A stretch of DNA of 64,000 nt from Deinococcus sp. AB2017081 (GTDB lineage Bacteria > Deinococcota > Deinococci > Deinococcales > Deinococcaceae): assembly GCF_034440735.1 (NCBI RefSeq), contig NZ_CP140098.1:606501-670500 (forward strand). The letters are read 5' to 3'. Below the pieces are notes generated by a model. That model had not been told where the DNA came from. It saw nothing but the letters and a program-made list of their open reading frames with translations, and made no database searches. The position numbers were made by a program, and so were the translations under genes. Shown one piece after another: positions 40,848 to 49,849 of this stretch. Every line of letters begins with the position of its first letter. The stretch's first letter is position 1.

Positions 40848-41857
40848 CTGCGCCCACCCTGGACACGCCCGCCGCCTTCGTCCGGCCCCTGAGCATCGAC
40901 CGCACGCTGGACGTGCCGGTGGGGGCGCAGCTGCGCGGGCAGCTGGAATACGGCATCGCCTGCGGGGAGATCGCGCGGGGCACCCGCCTGCCCAGCGTGC
41001 GCGAGCTGTCGCAGGAGCTGGGGGTGGCGCACGTCACGGTGGCGCAGGTCTACAAGGAGCTGCTGGGCCTGGGCCTGATCGTCACGGCGCGGGGACGCGG
41101 CACCTACGTGGCCGACGCGCCGCGCGTGCAGAACAGCCCGGATCACGCCCGGCTGCGCGACCTGCTGTCGGGGGCCATCGGGGACGCGCAGCGCGAGGGC
41201 TTCACGCTGCGGCAGATCAGCGAGGTCATGGGCGTGCTGCTGGCCCGCGCCGGCCAGCCCGCCCAGGAGGGCGTGACCGTGCTGCTGGTGGGCCTCTTCG
41301 CCGACGCCACGCGCTCGTACGCCGCCGACCTGCACCCCGCGCTGCGCCCCGGCGACCGGGTGCAGACGGTCACGCTGGGCGAACTGCGCCGGGGGGACGG
41401 CCTGGAGCACGCCCACGCCGCCGACGTGGTGCTGGCCCTGGCCCACCGCCTGGCCGAGACGCAGGCGCTGCTGCCGGGTGTGACCGTCATCCCCGTGGGC
41501 TTCATTCCCGCCCAGGCCACCCGCGCCGCCCTGGCGGGCCTGAGCCCGCTCTCGACGGTCGCGCTGGTCGCCACCTTCGAGGACTTCCTGCCCACCTTCC
41601 TGGCCGGCGTCCGCCGTTTTGCGCCGCACGTGCTGACACTGAACGCCACGCACCTGCACGCCCCCGGCCTCCAGACCGTTCTGGAGGACGCAGACGTGGT
41701 CGTGTACGCCACCGGCTCGGAGATGGTGCGGGATCTCGTGCCCGGCACCGCCGCCATCGAATACCGCCACATGATCGACCCGCGCGACGTGGAAGGGCTG
41801 GTGCTTCCCGCCGTGGAGGCCCGCCGCAAGGAACACCATGACAACAATTCCCGGTGA
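40844..41857 (+). CDS. GntR-family transcriptional regulator with C-terminal sensor domain
   Basis: 337 residues. Residues about 20-90 are a GntR winged helix (GTRLPSVRELSQELGVAHVT, then ARGRGTYVAD). A long C-terminal domain follows with alternating beta strands and helices (VTVLLVGLFADATRSYAADL, VVLALAHRLAETQ, VALVATFEDFLP), suggesting a periplasmic-binding-protein-like sensor rather than the usual FadR, HutC or aminotransferase domain. ATGA overlap with the ATPase gene makes it the last transporter-operon gene. Probable autoregulator through the palindrome at 35099-35116. Confidence 0.8.
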   Translation: MTAPTLDTPAAFVRPLSIDRTLDVPVGAQLRGQLEYGIACGEIARGTRLPSVRELSQELGVAHVTVAQVYKELLGLGLIVTARGRGTYVADAPRVQNSPDHARLRDLLSGAIGDAQREGFTLRQISEVMGVLLARAGQPAQEGVTVLLVGLFADATRSYAADLHPALRPGDRVQTVTLGELRRGDGLEHAHAADVVLALAHRLAETQALLPGVTVIPVGFIPAQATRAALAGLSPLSTVALVATFEDFLPTFLAGVRRFAPHVLTLNATHLHAPGLQTVLEDADVVVYATGSEMVRDLVPGTAAIEYRHMIDPRDVEGLVLPAVEARRKEHHDNNSR

Positions 41858-41965
41858 GTCGAAGACGAACCCGAACGAAGTGAGCAGGAACCTGGCCCAG
41901 GCTCCGGCGATGGACAGACCGGCCGGTGGGGTATCCGGCGGGGCTGGGAATCAGAGGAGACTGGG
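41858..41965 (+). repeat. Degenerate copy 3 of the dispersed intergenic repeat
   Basis: Contains GGCGATGGACAGACCGG, GGGGTATCCGG and GGGAATCAGAGG in the same order as copies 1 and 2, but the terminal inverted repeats are not recognisable. Fills the gap between the GntR and creatininase-family genes; AGGAG for the next gene lies at its end. Confidence 0.4.
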
Positions 41966-42673
41966 ATGACCCCGATTGAACAGATGAACTGGATGCAGGT
42001 CGAGGCCTACCTGCAACACGACGACCGCTGCGTCCTGCCGCTGGGTTCCACCGAGCAGCACGCCTACCTGAGCCTGGCGGTGGACAACATCCTGCCGTCG
42101 AAGCTGGCCCACGAGGCGGCCGCGCCGCTGGGCATCCCGGTCTTTCCGGTGCTGCCCTACGGCATCACGCCGTATTTCCGGGCCTATCCGGGCAGCGTCA
42201 CGCTGCGGGTGCAGACGTACCTGAGCGTGGTGCGCGACCTGCTGGACGGCCTCCACGAACAGGGCTTCCGGCGCATCCTGATTGTGAACGGTCACGGCGG
42301 CAACTCGCCCGCGCTGGGCTTCAGCGCCGAGTGGATGGCCGACCACCCCGGCACACAGGTCAAGTTCCACAACTGGTGGAACGCGCCGCGCGTGTGGGCC
42401 CAGGTACAGGCCACCGACACCAACGCCAGCCACGCGTCATGGATGGAGAACTTCCCGTGGACGCGCCTGGAGGGGGTCACCATGCCCGACGCCGAGAAGG
42501 GCGCGGTGAACCTGGATCGCCTGCGGCTGCTCGCTCCCCAGGCGCTGCGCCATTATCTGGGCGAGGGCAACTACGGCGGGAAATTCCAGCGCCCCGACGA
42601 GGACATGCACGCGATCTGGGACGTGGCGGTGCAGGAGACACGGGAACTGCTGGACGGCGGGTGGATCGAGTGA
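41966..42673 (+). CDS. Creatininase-family amidohydrolase
   Basis: 235 residues. Metal ligands of the family are visible: Glu/His/Asp in LPLGSTEQHAYLSLAVDN, His in VNGHGGN and Glu in HASWMENFPW. Members hydrolyse cyclic or linear C-N bonds (creatinine, some lactams, formamides). Truly creatinine-specific enzymes have NGHYEN-like sequences, so creatinine itself is not assured. First of seven genes joined by short overlaps (41966-48792), forming the enzymatic part of module B. Confidence 0.88.
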   Translation: MTPIEQMNWMQVEAYLQHDDRCVLPLGSTEQHAYLSLAVDNILPSKLAHEAAAPLGIPVFPVLPYGITPYFRAYPGSVTLRVQTYLSVVRDLLDGLHEQGFRRILIVNGHGGNSPALGFSAEWMADHPGTQVKFHNWWNAPRVWAQVQATDTNASHASWMENFPWTRLEGVTMPDAEKGAVNLDRLRLLAPQALRHYLGEGNYGGKFQRPDEDMHAIWDVAVQETRELLDGGWIE

Positions 42674-43737
42674 GCGGCTCGTCGGAGGGTGCCCAACCCC
42701 GTGTCCTGATCTGGGGAGCCGGAGCGATCGGGGGCTCTATCGGCGCGGCGCTGATCCGGGCAGGGGTCGACGTGACCTTCGTGGACGTGGCCGCCGCGCA
42801 CGTGCAGGCCATCCGCGACTCGGGCCTGCGCGTCACCGGGGCGTTCGGGGATCACACCGTCCAGGCCCCGGCATGTACCCCGGAGGAACTGGCCGGTCAG
42901 TGGCCGCTGGCGCTGCTGTGCACCAAGGCGCAGGACACCGAATCGGCCGGGCGGGCCCTCGCTCCCCACGTCACGCCGGACGGCGCGGTCGTGTCGGTGC
43001 AGAACGGCCTGAATCCGCTGATCCTGAACGAGATCTTCGGTGCCGAGCGCGTGCTGGGCGCGTTCGTGAACTTCGGGGCCGACTATCTGGAACCCGGCGT
43101 GGTGACCTACGGCGGGCGCGGCGCGGTGGTCGTGGGAGAACAGGACGGCACCCTGACGGCGCGGGCACACGCCATCCACACCCTGCTGCGGCACTTCGAG
43201 CCCGCCGCGATCCTGACGCCCAACATCTTCGGCTACCTGTGGAGCAAGCTCGGCTACGGTTCGCTGCTGTTCGCCACCGCCGTCACCGACGACTCCATTG
43301 CCGACGCGCTGGCCCGCCCGGAGAACCGCGCCATGTACGTGGAACTGGGCCGCGAGGTCATGCGGGTGGCCCTGGCCCACGGCGTCACGCCCGAAGCCTT
43401 CAACGGCTTCGACCCGGCCGCCTTCCTGCCCGGCGCGGCCGACGCACAGGCCCACGCCAGCCTGGACGAGCTGGTGGCCTTCAACCGCCGCAGCGCCAAG
43501 ACCCACAGCGGCATCTGGCGTGACCTGTCGGTGAGAAAGCGCCGCACCGAGGTCGATGCCCAGGTCGGCTGGGTGGTGCGGTTCGGCCACGAGCACGGCG
43601 CCCCCACGCCCCTGAATGCGCTGCTGGTCGAGCTGATCCACGACATTGAGGACGGCCGCCGCACCCTGGACACGGCGGGCGGGGACGGCCCGAACATGCG
43701 GGCGCTGCGGGCCGCGATGCCGGCGGTGGGCGCATGA
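42670..43737 (+). CDS. Ketopantoate-reductase-like (PanE/ApbA family) protein, second copy
   Basis: 355 residues. Rossmann motif IWGAGAIGGSIG, substrate segment SVQNGLNPLI, catalytic Lys in YLWSKLGYGS, and a C-terminal region RTEVDAQVGWV shared with the paralogue at 25689. GTG at 42670 overlaps the creatininase-family stop (GTGA). Having one such reductase in each module suggests a common 2-oxo/2-hydroxy acid step. Confidence 0.8.
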   Translation: MSGSSEGAQPRVLIWGAGAIGGSIGAALIRAGVDVTFVDVAAAHVQAIRDSGLRVTGAFGDHTVQAPACTPEELAGQWPLALLCTKAQDTESAGRALAPHVTPDGAVVSVQNGLNPLILNEIFGAERVLGAFVNFGADYLEPGVVTYGGRGAVVVGEQDGTLTARAHAIHTLLRHFEPAAILTPNIFGYLWSKLGYGSLLFATAVTDDSIADALARPENRAMYVELGREVMRVALAHGVTPEAFNGFDPAAFLPGAADAQAHASLDELVAFNRRSAKTHSGIWRDLSVRKRRTEVDAQVGWVVRFGHEHGAPTPLNALLVELIHDIEDGRRTLDTAGGDGPNMRALRAAMPAVGA

Positions 43738-44501
43738 ACATCGACTTCCAGGGGCAGACCGTGATCGTCACCGGGGCGGCGCACGGCTTCGGGCGGGCCA
43801 TCGCGCTTGCGTTCGCCTGGAACGGTGCCTCCGTGTGGGCGTGCGATCTGAACGACTCCGGACTGGCCGAGACTGCCCGGCTGGCCGCCCACGACGGGCT
43901 GACGATCCAGACGCGCACCGTGGACGTGGGGGACGGCGCAGCGGTGCAGGCCCTCGTGGCCGAGGTGGCCGCCGCGACGGGCCGCGTGGATGTGCTGGTG
44001 AACAATGCCGGCGGCGTGCTGGGGCAGGTCGGCCGCCCGCTGGAGGAGATCAGCGCCGCTGACTGGCACGCGATCTTCCGGGTGAACGTGGACGGGGCCT
44101 TCCTGTTCGCGCAGGCCGTGGCCCCGCACATGAAGCGCCAGCGCTCGGGGCGGATCATCAACATCTCGTCGGGCGCGGGGCTGGGCATCAGCCTGACCGG
44201 CATCCAGGCCTATGCCAGCGCCAAGGCCGCGCAGATCGGCCTGACCCGGCAGCTCGCGCACGAACTGGGCGAGTGGGGCATCACCGTCAACAACGTCGCG
44301 CCGGGCTTCGTGCGTTCGAACCCCACCACCGAGCTCCAGTGGGAGAGCTACGGCGAGGAGGGGCAGCGCAAGCTGGTGCAGGGAATTGCCCTCAGGCGCC
44401 TGGGCACGCCGGACGACATCGCCAGTGCCGTGATGTTCTTCGCCTCCGCGCAGGCCGGGTGGATCAGCGGTCAGGTGCTCAGCGTGGACGGCGGCAAGTG
44501 A
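43734..44501 (+). CDS. Short-chain dehydrogenase/reductase
   Basis: 255 residues. Complete classical SDR: cofactor loop GAAHGFGRA, VNNAGG, Ser in NISSGAGLG, catalytic Tyr-Lys in YASAKAAQ, and C-terminal VDGGK. An active NAD(P)-dependent oxidoreductase is expected. Asp after the second strand (WACDLND) suggests NAD preference. ATGA overlap with the PanE-like gene, GTGA overlap with the dipeptidase gene. Confidence 0.9.
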   Translation: MNIDFQGQTVIVTGAAHGFGRAIALAFAWNGASVWACDLNDSGLAETARLAAHDGLTIQTRTVDVGDGAAVQALVAEVAAATGRVDVLVNNAGGVLGQVGRPLEEISAADWHAIFRVNVDGAFLFAQAVAPHMKRQRSGRIINISSGAGLGISLTGIQAYASAKAAQIGLTRQLAHELGEWGITVNNVAPGFVRSNPTTELQWESYGEEGQRKLVQGIALRRLGTPDDIASAVMFFASAQAGWISGQVLSVDGGK

Positions 44502-45937
44502 GCGCGGGGACGACCGGCTGGCCCGCGCCCCGGCCCGGCGCGGCTCCACTGCCGGCGGCACTGGAGGCGGCCGTCTCGCTGCTCAGGAACCGCGCGGACG
44601 CCTCGCTGGCCGAGCTGATCGACTTCGCCGGCATTCCATCGGTCAGCGCCCAGACCGCCCACGCGCCGGACATGGCCCGCGCTGCCGCCTGGCTGGTGGC
44701 GCGGCTGGAACGGGCCGGACTCCAGGATGTGGCCCTGTGGATCACCGCCGGGCATCCGGCCGTGTATGGCGAATGGCTGGGCGCGCCGGGGGCTCCGACC
44801 GCGCTGGTGTACGGCCACTACGACGTGCAGCCCCCGGAGCCGCTGGAACGCTGGAGCACGCCGCCCTTCACGCCGACGGTCATCGGGGAGCGGGTGTACG
44901 GACGCGGCGTCAGCGACGACAAGGGGCCGCTGCTCCTGACCGTTCAGGCAGCGGACGCGCTGCTGTCGGCCACCGGCACCCTGCCCCTGAACGTGAAGTT
45001 CCTGTTCGAGGGCGAGGAGGAGGTCGGCTCGGCCCACCTGCCGGAGCTGGTGGCGCAGCGGGCCGCCGAGCTGCGGGCGGACTTCGTCATCAGCGCCGAC
45101 GGGGGCATGTGGAGCGCCGAGTTCCCGTCGCTGACGGTCAGCGGGCGCGGGCTGGCGGCGCTGGAATTCAGCGTGTACGGCCCGGCCCGCGACCTGCACT
45201 CCGGGCGGCACGGCGGGGCGCTGCACAACCCCCTGCACGCGGCGGCGGCGCTGGTCGCCGGCCTGCACGACGACCACGGGCGGGTGACGATCGAGGGCTT
45301 CTACGACGGCGTTCAGGAACTCTCCGCCGAGCAGCGGGCGGGCCTGACCCGCCTGCCCTTCTCGGACACGGAGTACGTGGCCCAGACCGGCGCACCGGCC
45401 GCCTACGGCGAGGCCGGGTACTCCACCCTGGAGCGCCAGTGGCACCGCCCGACCGTCGAGGTCAACGGCCTGTGGGGCGGCTATACCGGCGAGGGCAGCA
45501 AGACCGTCCTGCCCGCCGAGGCGCACGTGAAGCTGACGTGCCGCCTCGTGCCGGGCCAGCACCCGGAGACCATCGCCGCGCTGCTGGCCGAGCACCTGCG
45601 GACGCATACACCGCCCGGCGTGCGTCTGGAACTGCGGCCCAGCGACCATGCCGCCGGCCCCTACGCCCTGCCGGACGGACACCCACTGCGCGGGGCAGCC
45701 GGGCAGGTGCTGCATGACCTGTACGGCACTGCGCCCGTCGAGGTCGGCATGGGCGGCTCCATCCCCATCCTGGAAACATTCAAAGACGTGCTGGGCCTGG
45801 ACACGGTGCTGTTCTCCTTCGCCGTGGGCGACGAGAACATCCACGCCCCCGACGAGTTCTTCCGTATCCCGCGCCTGTACGAGGGCCAGGAGGCGTGGCT
45901 GCGCCTGTGGTGGGCGCTGGGGCACGCGGATGGCTAG
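44498..45937 (+). CDS. M20-family dipeptidase
   Basis: 479 residues; zinc dipeptidase of the CNDP/PepV-like M20 group. All metal ligands present: His in YGHYDVQPPEP, Asp in GRGVSDDKG, catalytic and metal Glu in FEGEEEVGS, Asp in ISADGG and His in NIHAPDEFF. Large dimerisation domain in the middle. GTG at 44498 overlaps the SDR stop. Probably cleaves imported dipeptides or N-acylated amino acids. Confidence 0.9.
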   Translation: MSAGTTGWPAPRPGAAPLPAALEAAVSLLRNRADASLAELIDFAGIPSVSAQTAHAPDMARAAAWLVARLERAGLQDVALWITAGHPAVYGEWLGAPGAPTALVYGHYDVQPPEPLERWSTPPFTPTVIGERVYGRGVSDDKGPLLLTVQAADALLSATGTLPLNVKFLFEGEEEVGSAHLPELVAQRAAELRADFVISADGGMWSAEFPSLTVSGRGLAALEFSVYGPARDLHSGRHGGALHNPLHAAAALVAGLHDDHGRVTIEGFYDGVQELSAEQRAGLTRLPFSDTEYVAQTGAPAAYGEAGYSTLERQWHRPTVEVNGLWGGYTGEGSKTVLPAEAHVKLTCRLVPGQHPETIAALLAEHLRTHTPPGVRLELRPSDHAAGPYALPDGHPLRGAAGQVLHDLYGTAPVEVGMGGSIPILETFKDVLGLDTVLFSFAVGDENIHAPDEFFRIPRLYEGQEAWLRLWWALGHADG

Positions 45938-46517
45938 TGTGAATGTAGTGGCGCTGGCCGATCGCCTGAACGCCGCGCTACCGGGCCGCGACCTGACCTG
46001 CAACCTGAGCGATGCGCTGGGGCACACCGGCGGCCTGGGGGCCGACTTCCGCCCGCTGTGGACAGGAGCGACCTTCGCGGGCGTGGCGGTGACCGTCCGC
46101 ACCGCCGGCACCGACCTCAGCGCGGTGTACCGGGCCATCGACGCCGCGCCGCCCGACAGCGTGCTCGTGATCGACACGCACGGCACCCGGCATTCGGCGT
46201 TCTGGGGGGAGAACACGACAAAAGCAGCGCTGGCACATGGTGTTCGGGCCGCCGTGATAGACGGCGCGTGCCGGGACGTGACCGCCATCCGGGCACTGGG
46301 TTTTCCGGTCGTCTGCACCGGCACCGTGCCTCAGGCGGGGCGGCGTGAGGACGGCGGCGACGTGAATGTTCCGGTTGCTCTCGGGAGCGTGCCCGTGCAG
46401 CCCGGCGACCTCATCGCCGGGGACGACAACGGTGTGGTGGTTGTGCCCGCCGCCGACGCGCCGCGCGTGGTGGACAGCGTGCTGGCCGACCTTTCAAGCA
46501 TCACAGGAGCCCCATGA
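45930..46517 (+). CDS. RraA-like / HMG-type aldolase family protein, second copy
   Basis: 195 residues, shorter at both ends than the copy at 22233. The signature GVRAAVIDGACRDVTAIR carries the Arg-Asp pair, and THGTRHSAFWGE precedes it; PGDLIAGDDNGVVVVP closes the domain. An aldolase or decarboxylase on 2-oxo acids is likely. Starts 8 bp before the dipeptidase stop and ends in an ATGA overlap with the M32 gene. Confidence 0.75.
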   Translation: MASVNVVALADRLNAALPGRDLTCNLSDALGHTGGLGADFRPLWTGATFAGVAVTVRTAGTDLSAVYRAIDAAPPDSVLVIDTHGTRHSAFWGENTTKAALAHGVRAAVIDGACRDVTAIRALGFPVVCTGTVPQAGRREDGGDVNVPVALGSVPVQPGDLIAGDDNGVVVVPAADAPRVVDSVLADLSSITGAP

Positions 46518-48034
46518 CCGACACCGACTTTGCCCGGCGCTCTGCCGAGATCAACGACCTGCTGTGCGTCCTGAACCTGCTGGCGTGGGATGCCCGCACG
46601 CAGATGCCGCCCGGGGGCAGCGCCACGCGCGGGCAGCAGAGCGCGACCATCAGCGCCCTGGCCCGCGAGCGCGTCCTCGCCCCGGCCTTCGAGGCGGCGG
46701 CGCACGCGGCCCTGGACACCCCGGACGCCCCCGCCGCCCGGCAGGCCCTGAGCGCCGTCGCGGCCCTGCGCCGGGTGCCCGAGGCCCTGACCCGCGAACT
46801 GGCCACCCTGAAGAGTGAGGCGCAGGACGCGTGGGTCACGGCGAAGGCCGCCAGCGATTTCGCGGCCTTCGCCCCGGCCCTGACGCGCATGGTCACCCTG
46901 AACCGGGAACTGGCCGACGCGCTGGGCTACGAGGATCACCCCTACGACGCGCTGCTGAACCTCTACGAGCCGGGGCTGACGCTGAAGACTCTGCTGCCGC
47001 TGTTCGACCGCCTGCGAGCCCACCACGTCGCCCTGCTCTCCCGCATCACGGCGCAGCCTGCCCCCAGAACCGACTTCCTGCGGCGATCCTATCCGGCCGC
47101 CGGGCAGAAGGCATACTCACTCTCCGCTGCGCAGCGCTTCGGCTACGACCTGGGGCGCGGGCGGCTCGACGAGTCCGCGCACCCCTTCGAGATCAGCTTC
47201 ACCCGGAACGACGTGCGGATCACCACCCGCGTGCAGGAGCACTTCCTGAGCGGTGCCCTGTTCGGCACCCTGCACGAGACCGGGCACGCCATGTACGAGC
47301 AGGGCGTCGACCCGGCCCTGACCCGGACGGTGCTCGCCAGCGATCTGGTCGGCCTGTACGCGGTCGGCGGCGCGAGCTACGGCACCCACGAGAGCCAGTC
47401 GCGCCTGTGGGAGAACCGCATCGGGCGGTCACGGGCCTACTGGGAGCAGCACTATGCCGACCTCCAGGCGACGTTCCCGGAGCAGCTGGCAGACGTGGAC
47501 GCCGACACCTTCCACCGCGCCGTGAACGAGGTGCGCCCCAGCCTGATCCGCGTCGAGGCCGATGAGCTGACCTACGACCTCCACATCATGCTGCGGGTCG
47601 ATCTGGAGCGCGCGCTGATCGGCGGCGAACTGGACGTGCGTGACCTGCCGGCGGCGTGGAACGCCCGGGTGAAGGCCGACCTGGGGCTGGACGTCCCCGA
47701 CGACGCGCGGGGCGTGCTGCAGGACATCCACTGGTCGTCCGGGATGTTCGGCTCGTTCCCCACGTATACGGTCGGCAACGTCATGGCCTCGCAGTTCTTC
47801 GGGGCGGCGCAGGCGGCCCACCCGGAACTGGACTCGCAGCTGGAGCGCGGCGAGTACGCGCCGCTGCGCGAGTGGCTCACCGACAACATCTACCGGCACG
47901 GCCGCACCTTCACGCCGGATGAACTGCTGCGGCGCGTGACCGGCCGTCCCCTTGACCCGCAGCCCTACCTCGACTACCTCACGGGCAAATACAGCGATCT
48001 GTACGCCCTCGCGCCCCAGGAGGCCCACCCATGA
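46514..48034 (+). CDS. M32-family metallocarboxypeptidase (carboxypeptidase Taq type)
   Basis: 506 residues, usual family length. Zinc motif LHETGHAMYEQG (HExxH) near residue 256, plus ESQSRLWENRIGR with the third ligand Glu. Removes C-terminal residues from peptides in the cytoplasm. ATGA overlaps at both ends with the RraA-like and SDR genes. Confidence 0.92.
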   Translation: MTDTDFARRSAEINDLLCVLNLLAWDARTQMPPGGSATRGQQSATISALARERVLAPAFEAAAHAALDTPDAPAARQALSAVAALRRVPEALTRELATLKSEAQDAWVTAKAASDFAAFAPALTRMVTLNRELADALGYEDHPYDALLNLYEPGLTLKTLLPLFDRLRAHHVALLSRITAQPAPRTDFLRRSYPAAGQKAYSLSAAQRFGYDLGRGRLDESAHPFEISFTRNDVRITTRVQEHFLSGALFGTLHETGHAMYEQGVDPALTRTVLASDLVGLYAVGGASYGTHESQSRLWENRIGRSRAYWEQHYADLQATFPEQLADVDADTFHRAVNEVRPSLIRVEADELTYDLHIMLRVDLERALIGGELDVRDLPAAWNARVKADLGLDVPDDARGVLQDIHWSSGMFGSFPTYTVGNVMASQFFGAAQAAHPELDSQLERGEYAPLREWLTDNIYRHGRTFTPDELLRRVTGRPLDPQPYLDYLTGKYSDLYALAPQEAHP

Positions 48035-48792
48035 CCAGATCCCCTGCTCCCCTGCGTCTGTCCGGCAAGGTCGCCGTGGTCACCGGAGCCTCCAGCGGCA
48101 TCGGTGAGGCGACGGCCCGCGCGCTCGATGCCGAGGGGGCCGCCGTGGTGCTGGTGGCCCGCCGCCGGGATCGCCTGGACGCCCTGGCCGAGGCCATCCG
48201 CCACGAGGGCGGGCAGGCCCACGTGGTCGCCGCCGACCTCTCCGACCCGGCCCAGGCGCGGGACGCGGTCGCGCAGGCCGTCAGCGCCTTCGGACGGCTC
48301 GATATCCTCGTGAACAACGCCGGACTCATGCTGCTGGGCCCGGTCGCGGACGCCGATCCCACCGACTGGCACCGCATGATGGATCTGAACGTGCTGACGC
48401 TGATGCACGCCACCCAGGCGGCCGTGCAGGCCATGCAGGGCCAGGGCAGCGGACACATCGTCAACATCTCCTCGGTGTCCGGGCGTGGGGCAGGGCCGAC
48501 CAGCGCGGGCTACAGCGCGACCAAGTGGGCGGTAGGCGGCTTCAGTGAGGGCCTGCGGCAGGAGGTGCGCCTGCTGGGCATCCGCGTGACGGTCATCGAA
48601 CCCGGCGTGGTCGCCACCGAACTGACGGATCACATCACGCACACGGCGACGAAAGACGCCTACGAGGGGCGGATCAAGCAGATGACGCCCCTGGAGGCCG
48701 AGGACATCGCCGCTGCGGTGGTGTACGCGACCACCCAGCCCCAGCGTGTGAACGTCAATGAAATCCTGATCCGTCCGCTGGATCAGGGCTGA
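48031..48792 (+). CDS. Short-chain dehydrogenase/reductase
   Basis: 253 residues. Cofactor loop GASSGIGEA, VNNAGL, Ser in NISSVSGRG, catalytic Tyr-Lys in YSATKWAVGG; C-terminal PQRVNVNEILIRP is typical of the YdfG-like group acting on 3-hydroxy acids (serine, 3-hydroxyisobutyrate). RR after the second strand (VARRRDRL) suggests NADP. Last gene of the module B enzyme operon. Confidence 0.9.
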   Translation: MTRSPAPLRLSGKVAVVTGASSGIGEATARALDAEGAAVVLVARRRDRLDALAEAIRHEGGQAHVVAADLSDPAQARDAVAQAVSAFGRLDILVNNAGLMLLGPVADADPTDWHRMMDLNVLTLMHATQAAVQAMQGQGSGHIVNISSVSGRGAGPTSAGYSATKWAVGGFSEGLRQEVRLLGIRVTVIEPGVVATELTDHITHTATKDAYEGRIKQMTPLEAEDIAAAVVYATTQPQRVNVNEILIRPLDQG

Positions 48793-48836
48793 GGACTGTG
48801 AAGGTGACGGCGCGACGGGTCGGACGCGCTGTCAAC

Positions 48837-48929
48837 AGACCCCTCACCCTTCCGTCGCTCCGCTCCTCCCTCTGCCTCGCAGGTCGTCGGCTCCCTCTCC
48901 CCCGGGGAGAGGGCTGGGGTGAGGGGTCT
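48837..48929. repeat. Intergenic inverted repeat, terminator-like
   Basis: Outer arms AGACCCCTCACCC (48837-48849) and GGGTGAGGGGTCT (48917-48929) enclose a second hairpin of the CCCTCTCC / GGAGAGGG type. Lies between the converging ends of two SDR genes; such sequences are widespread REP-like bidirectional terminators. Confidence 0.75.
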
Positions 48930-48973
48930 TCGGGAGTACAGAGTCACAGAGTCCCCTCCACATGAACCTCTCT

Positions 48974-49789
48974 CTACCCGTGGTTGAAGGTCGTGGTGCA
49001 GCCGCCGTCCACCGTGACGATCGAGCCGGTCATGAACGAGCTGGCCCCCGACGCCAGGAAGGCGATCACGCGGGCGATCTCGTCCACGTGTGCCTGGCGG
49101 CCCAGGGGCTGGCGGGCGGCGGCGGCCTCGCGCCGGGCGTTGGCGGCGGCCTGCCCCTCGGGGCCGAGCCGGGCGCGGCTGCCGCCCATGTCGGTGTCCA
49201 CGTAGCCGGGGCACACGGCGTTCACGCGCACGCCACGGGGGCCGTAGTCCACGGCGAGCTGCCGGGTCAGCGCTACCACGCCGCCCTTCGACGCGCAGTA
49301 CGCCGGAGCGCCCGGCGCCCCGACCAGTCCATAGGTCGAGGCGACGTTGACGATCACACCCCGGCTGTCCATCAGGTGCGGCAGGGCGTATTTGGCGCAC
49401 AGGAAGGGGCCGCGCAGGTTCACGGCCATCACGTGATCCCAGGTGTCGATGTCGAGGTCATGAAGCAGACTGGCTCCGCCGGAGATCCCCGCGTTGTTGA
49501 CGAGGATGTCCACGCCGCCGAATCGGGCGACGGTCGCCTCCACCATGGCCTGCACCTGTACGGCGTCGGCCACGTCGCAGGGCACGAACACGGCGTCGCC
49601 GCCGTGATCCCGCAGGTGCTGGGCGCTGGCCTCGCCGGCCCCCTGGTTCACGTCGGCCACGACCACGCGGGCTCCGGCCTGGATCAGCGCCCGCGCCGTC
49701 GCCTGCCCGATGCCCGAGGACGCCCCGGTGACGATGGCAATCCTCCCGGAGAGGGACGCTGCTGGAACCTGCCTGTCTTCGTCTGTCAT
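48974..49789 (-). CDS. Short-chain dehydrogenase/reductase
   Basis: 271 residues. Cofactor loop GASSGIGQA, VADVN (Asp, so NAD preference), NNAGIS, Ser in NVASTYGLVG, catalytic Tyr-Lys in YCASKGGVV, terminal VDGGC. A complete, probably active oxidoreductase. ATG at 49789 gives a short N-terminal extension before the first strand; a TAGGGT box 8 nt upstream (minus strand, 49798-49803) suggests an almost leaderless transcript. Divergent from the asparaginase-like gene. Confidence 0.88.
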   Translation of the reverse strand: MTDEDRQVPAASLSGRIAIVTGASSGIGQATARALIQAGARVVVADVNQGAGEASAQHLRDHGGDAVFVPCDVADAVQVQAMVEATVARFGGVDILVNNAGISGGASLLHDLDIDTWDHVMAVNLRGPFLCAKYALPHLMDSRGVIVNVASTYGLVGAPGAPAYCASKGGVVALTRQLAVDYGPRGVRVNAVCPGYVDTDMGGSRARLGPEGQAAANARREAAAARQPLGRQAHVDEIARVIAFLASGASSFMTGSIVTVDGGCTTTFNHG

Positions 49790-49849
49790 GTGTCCCCACC
49801 CTAGCGGGCACCGTCCCCACCGCTCTTCACGTTCCCCAGAGGTGATCCC

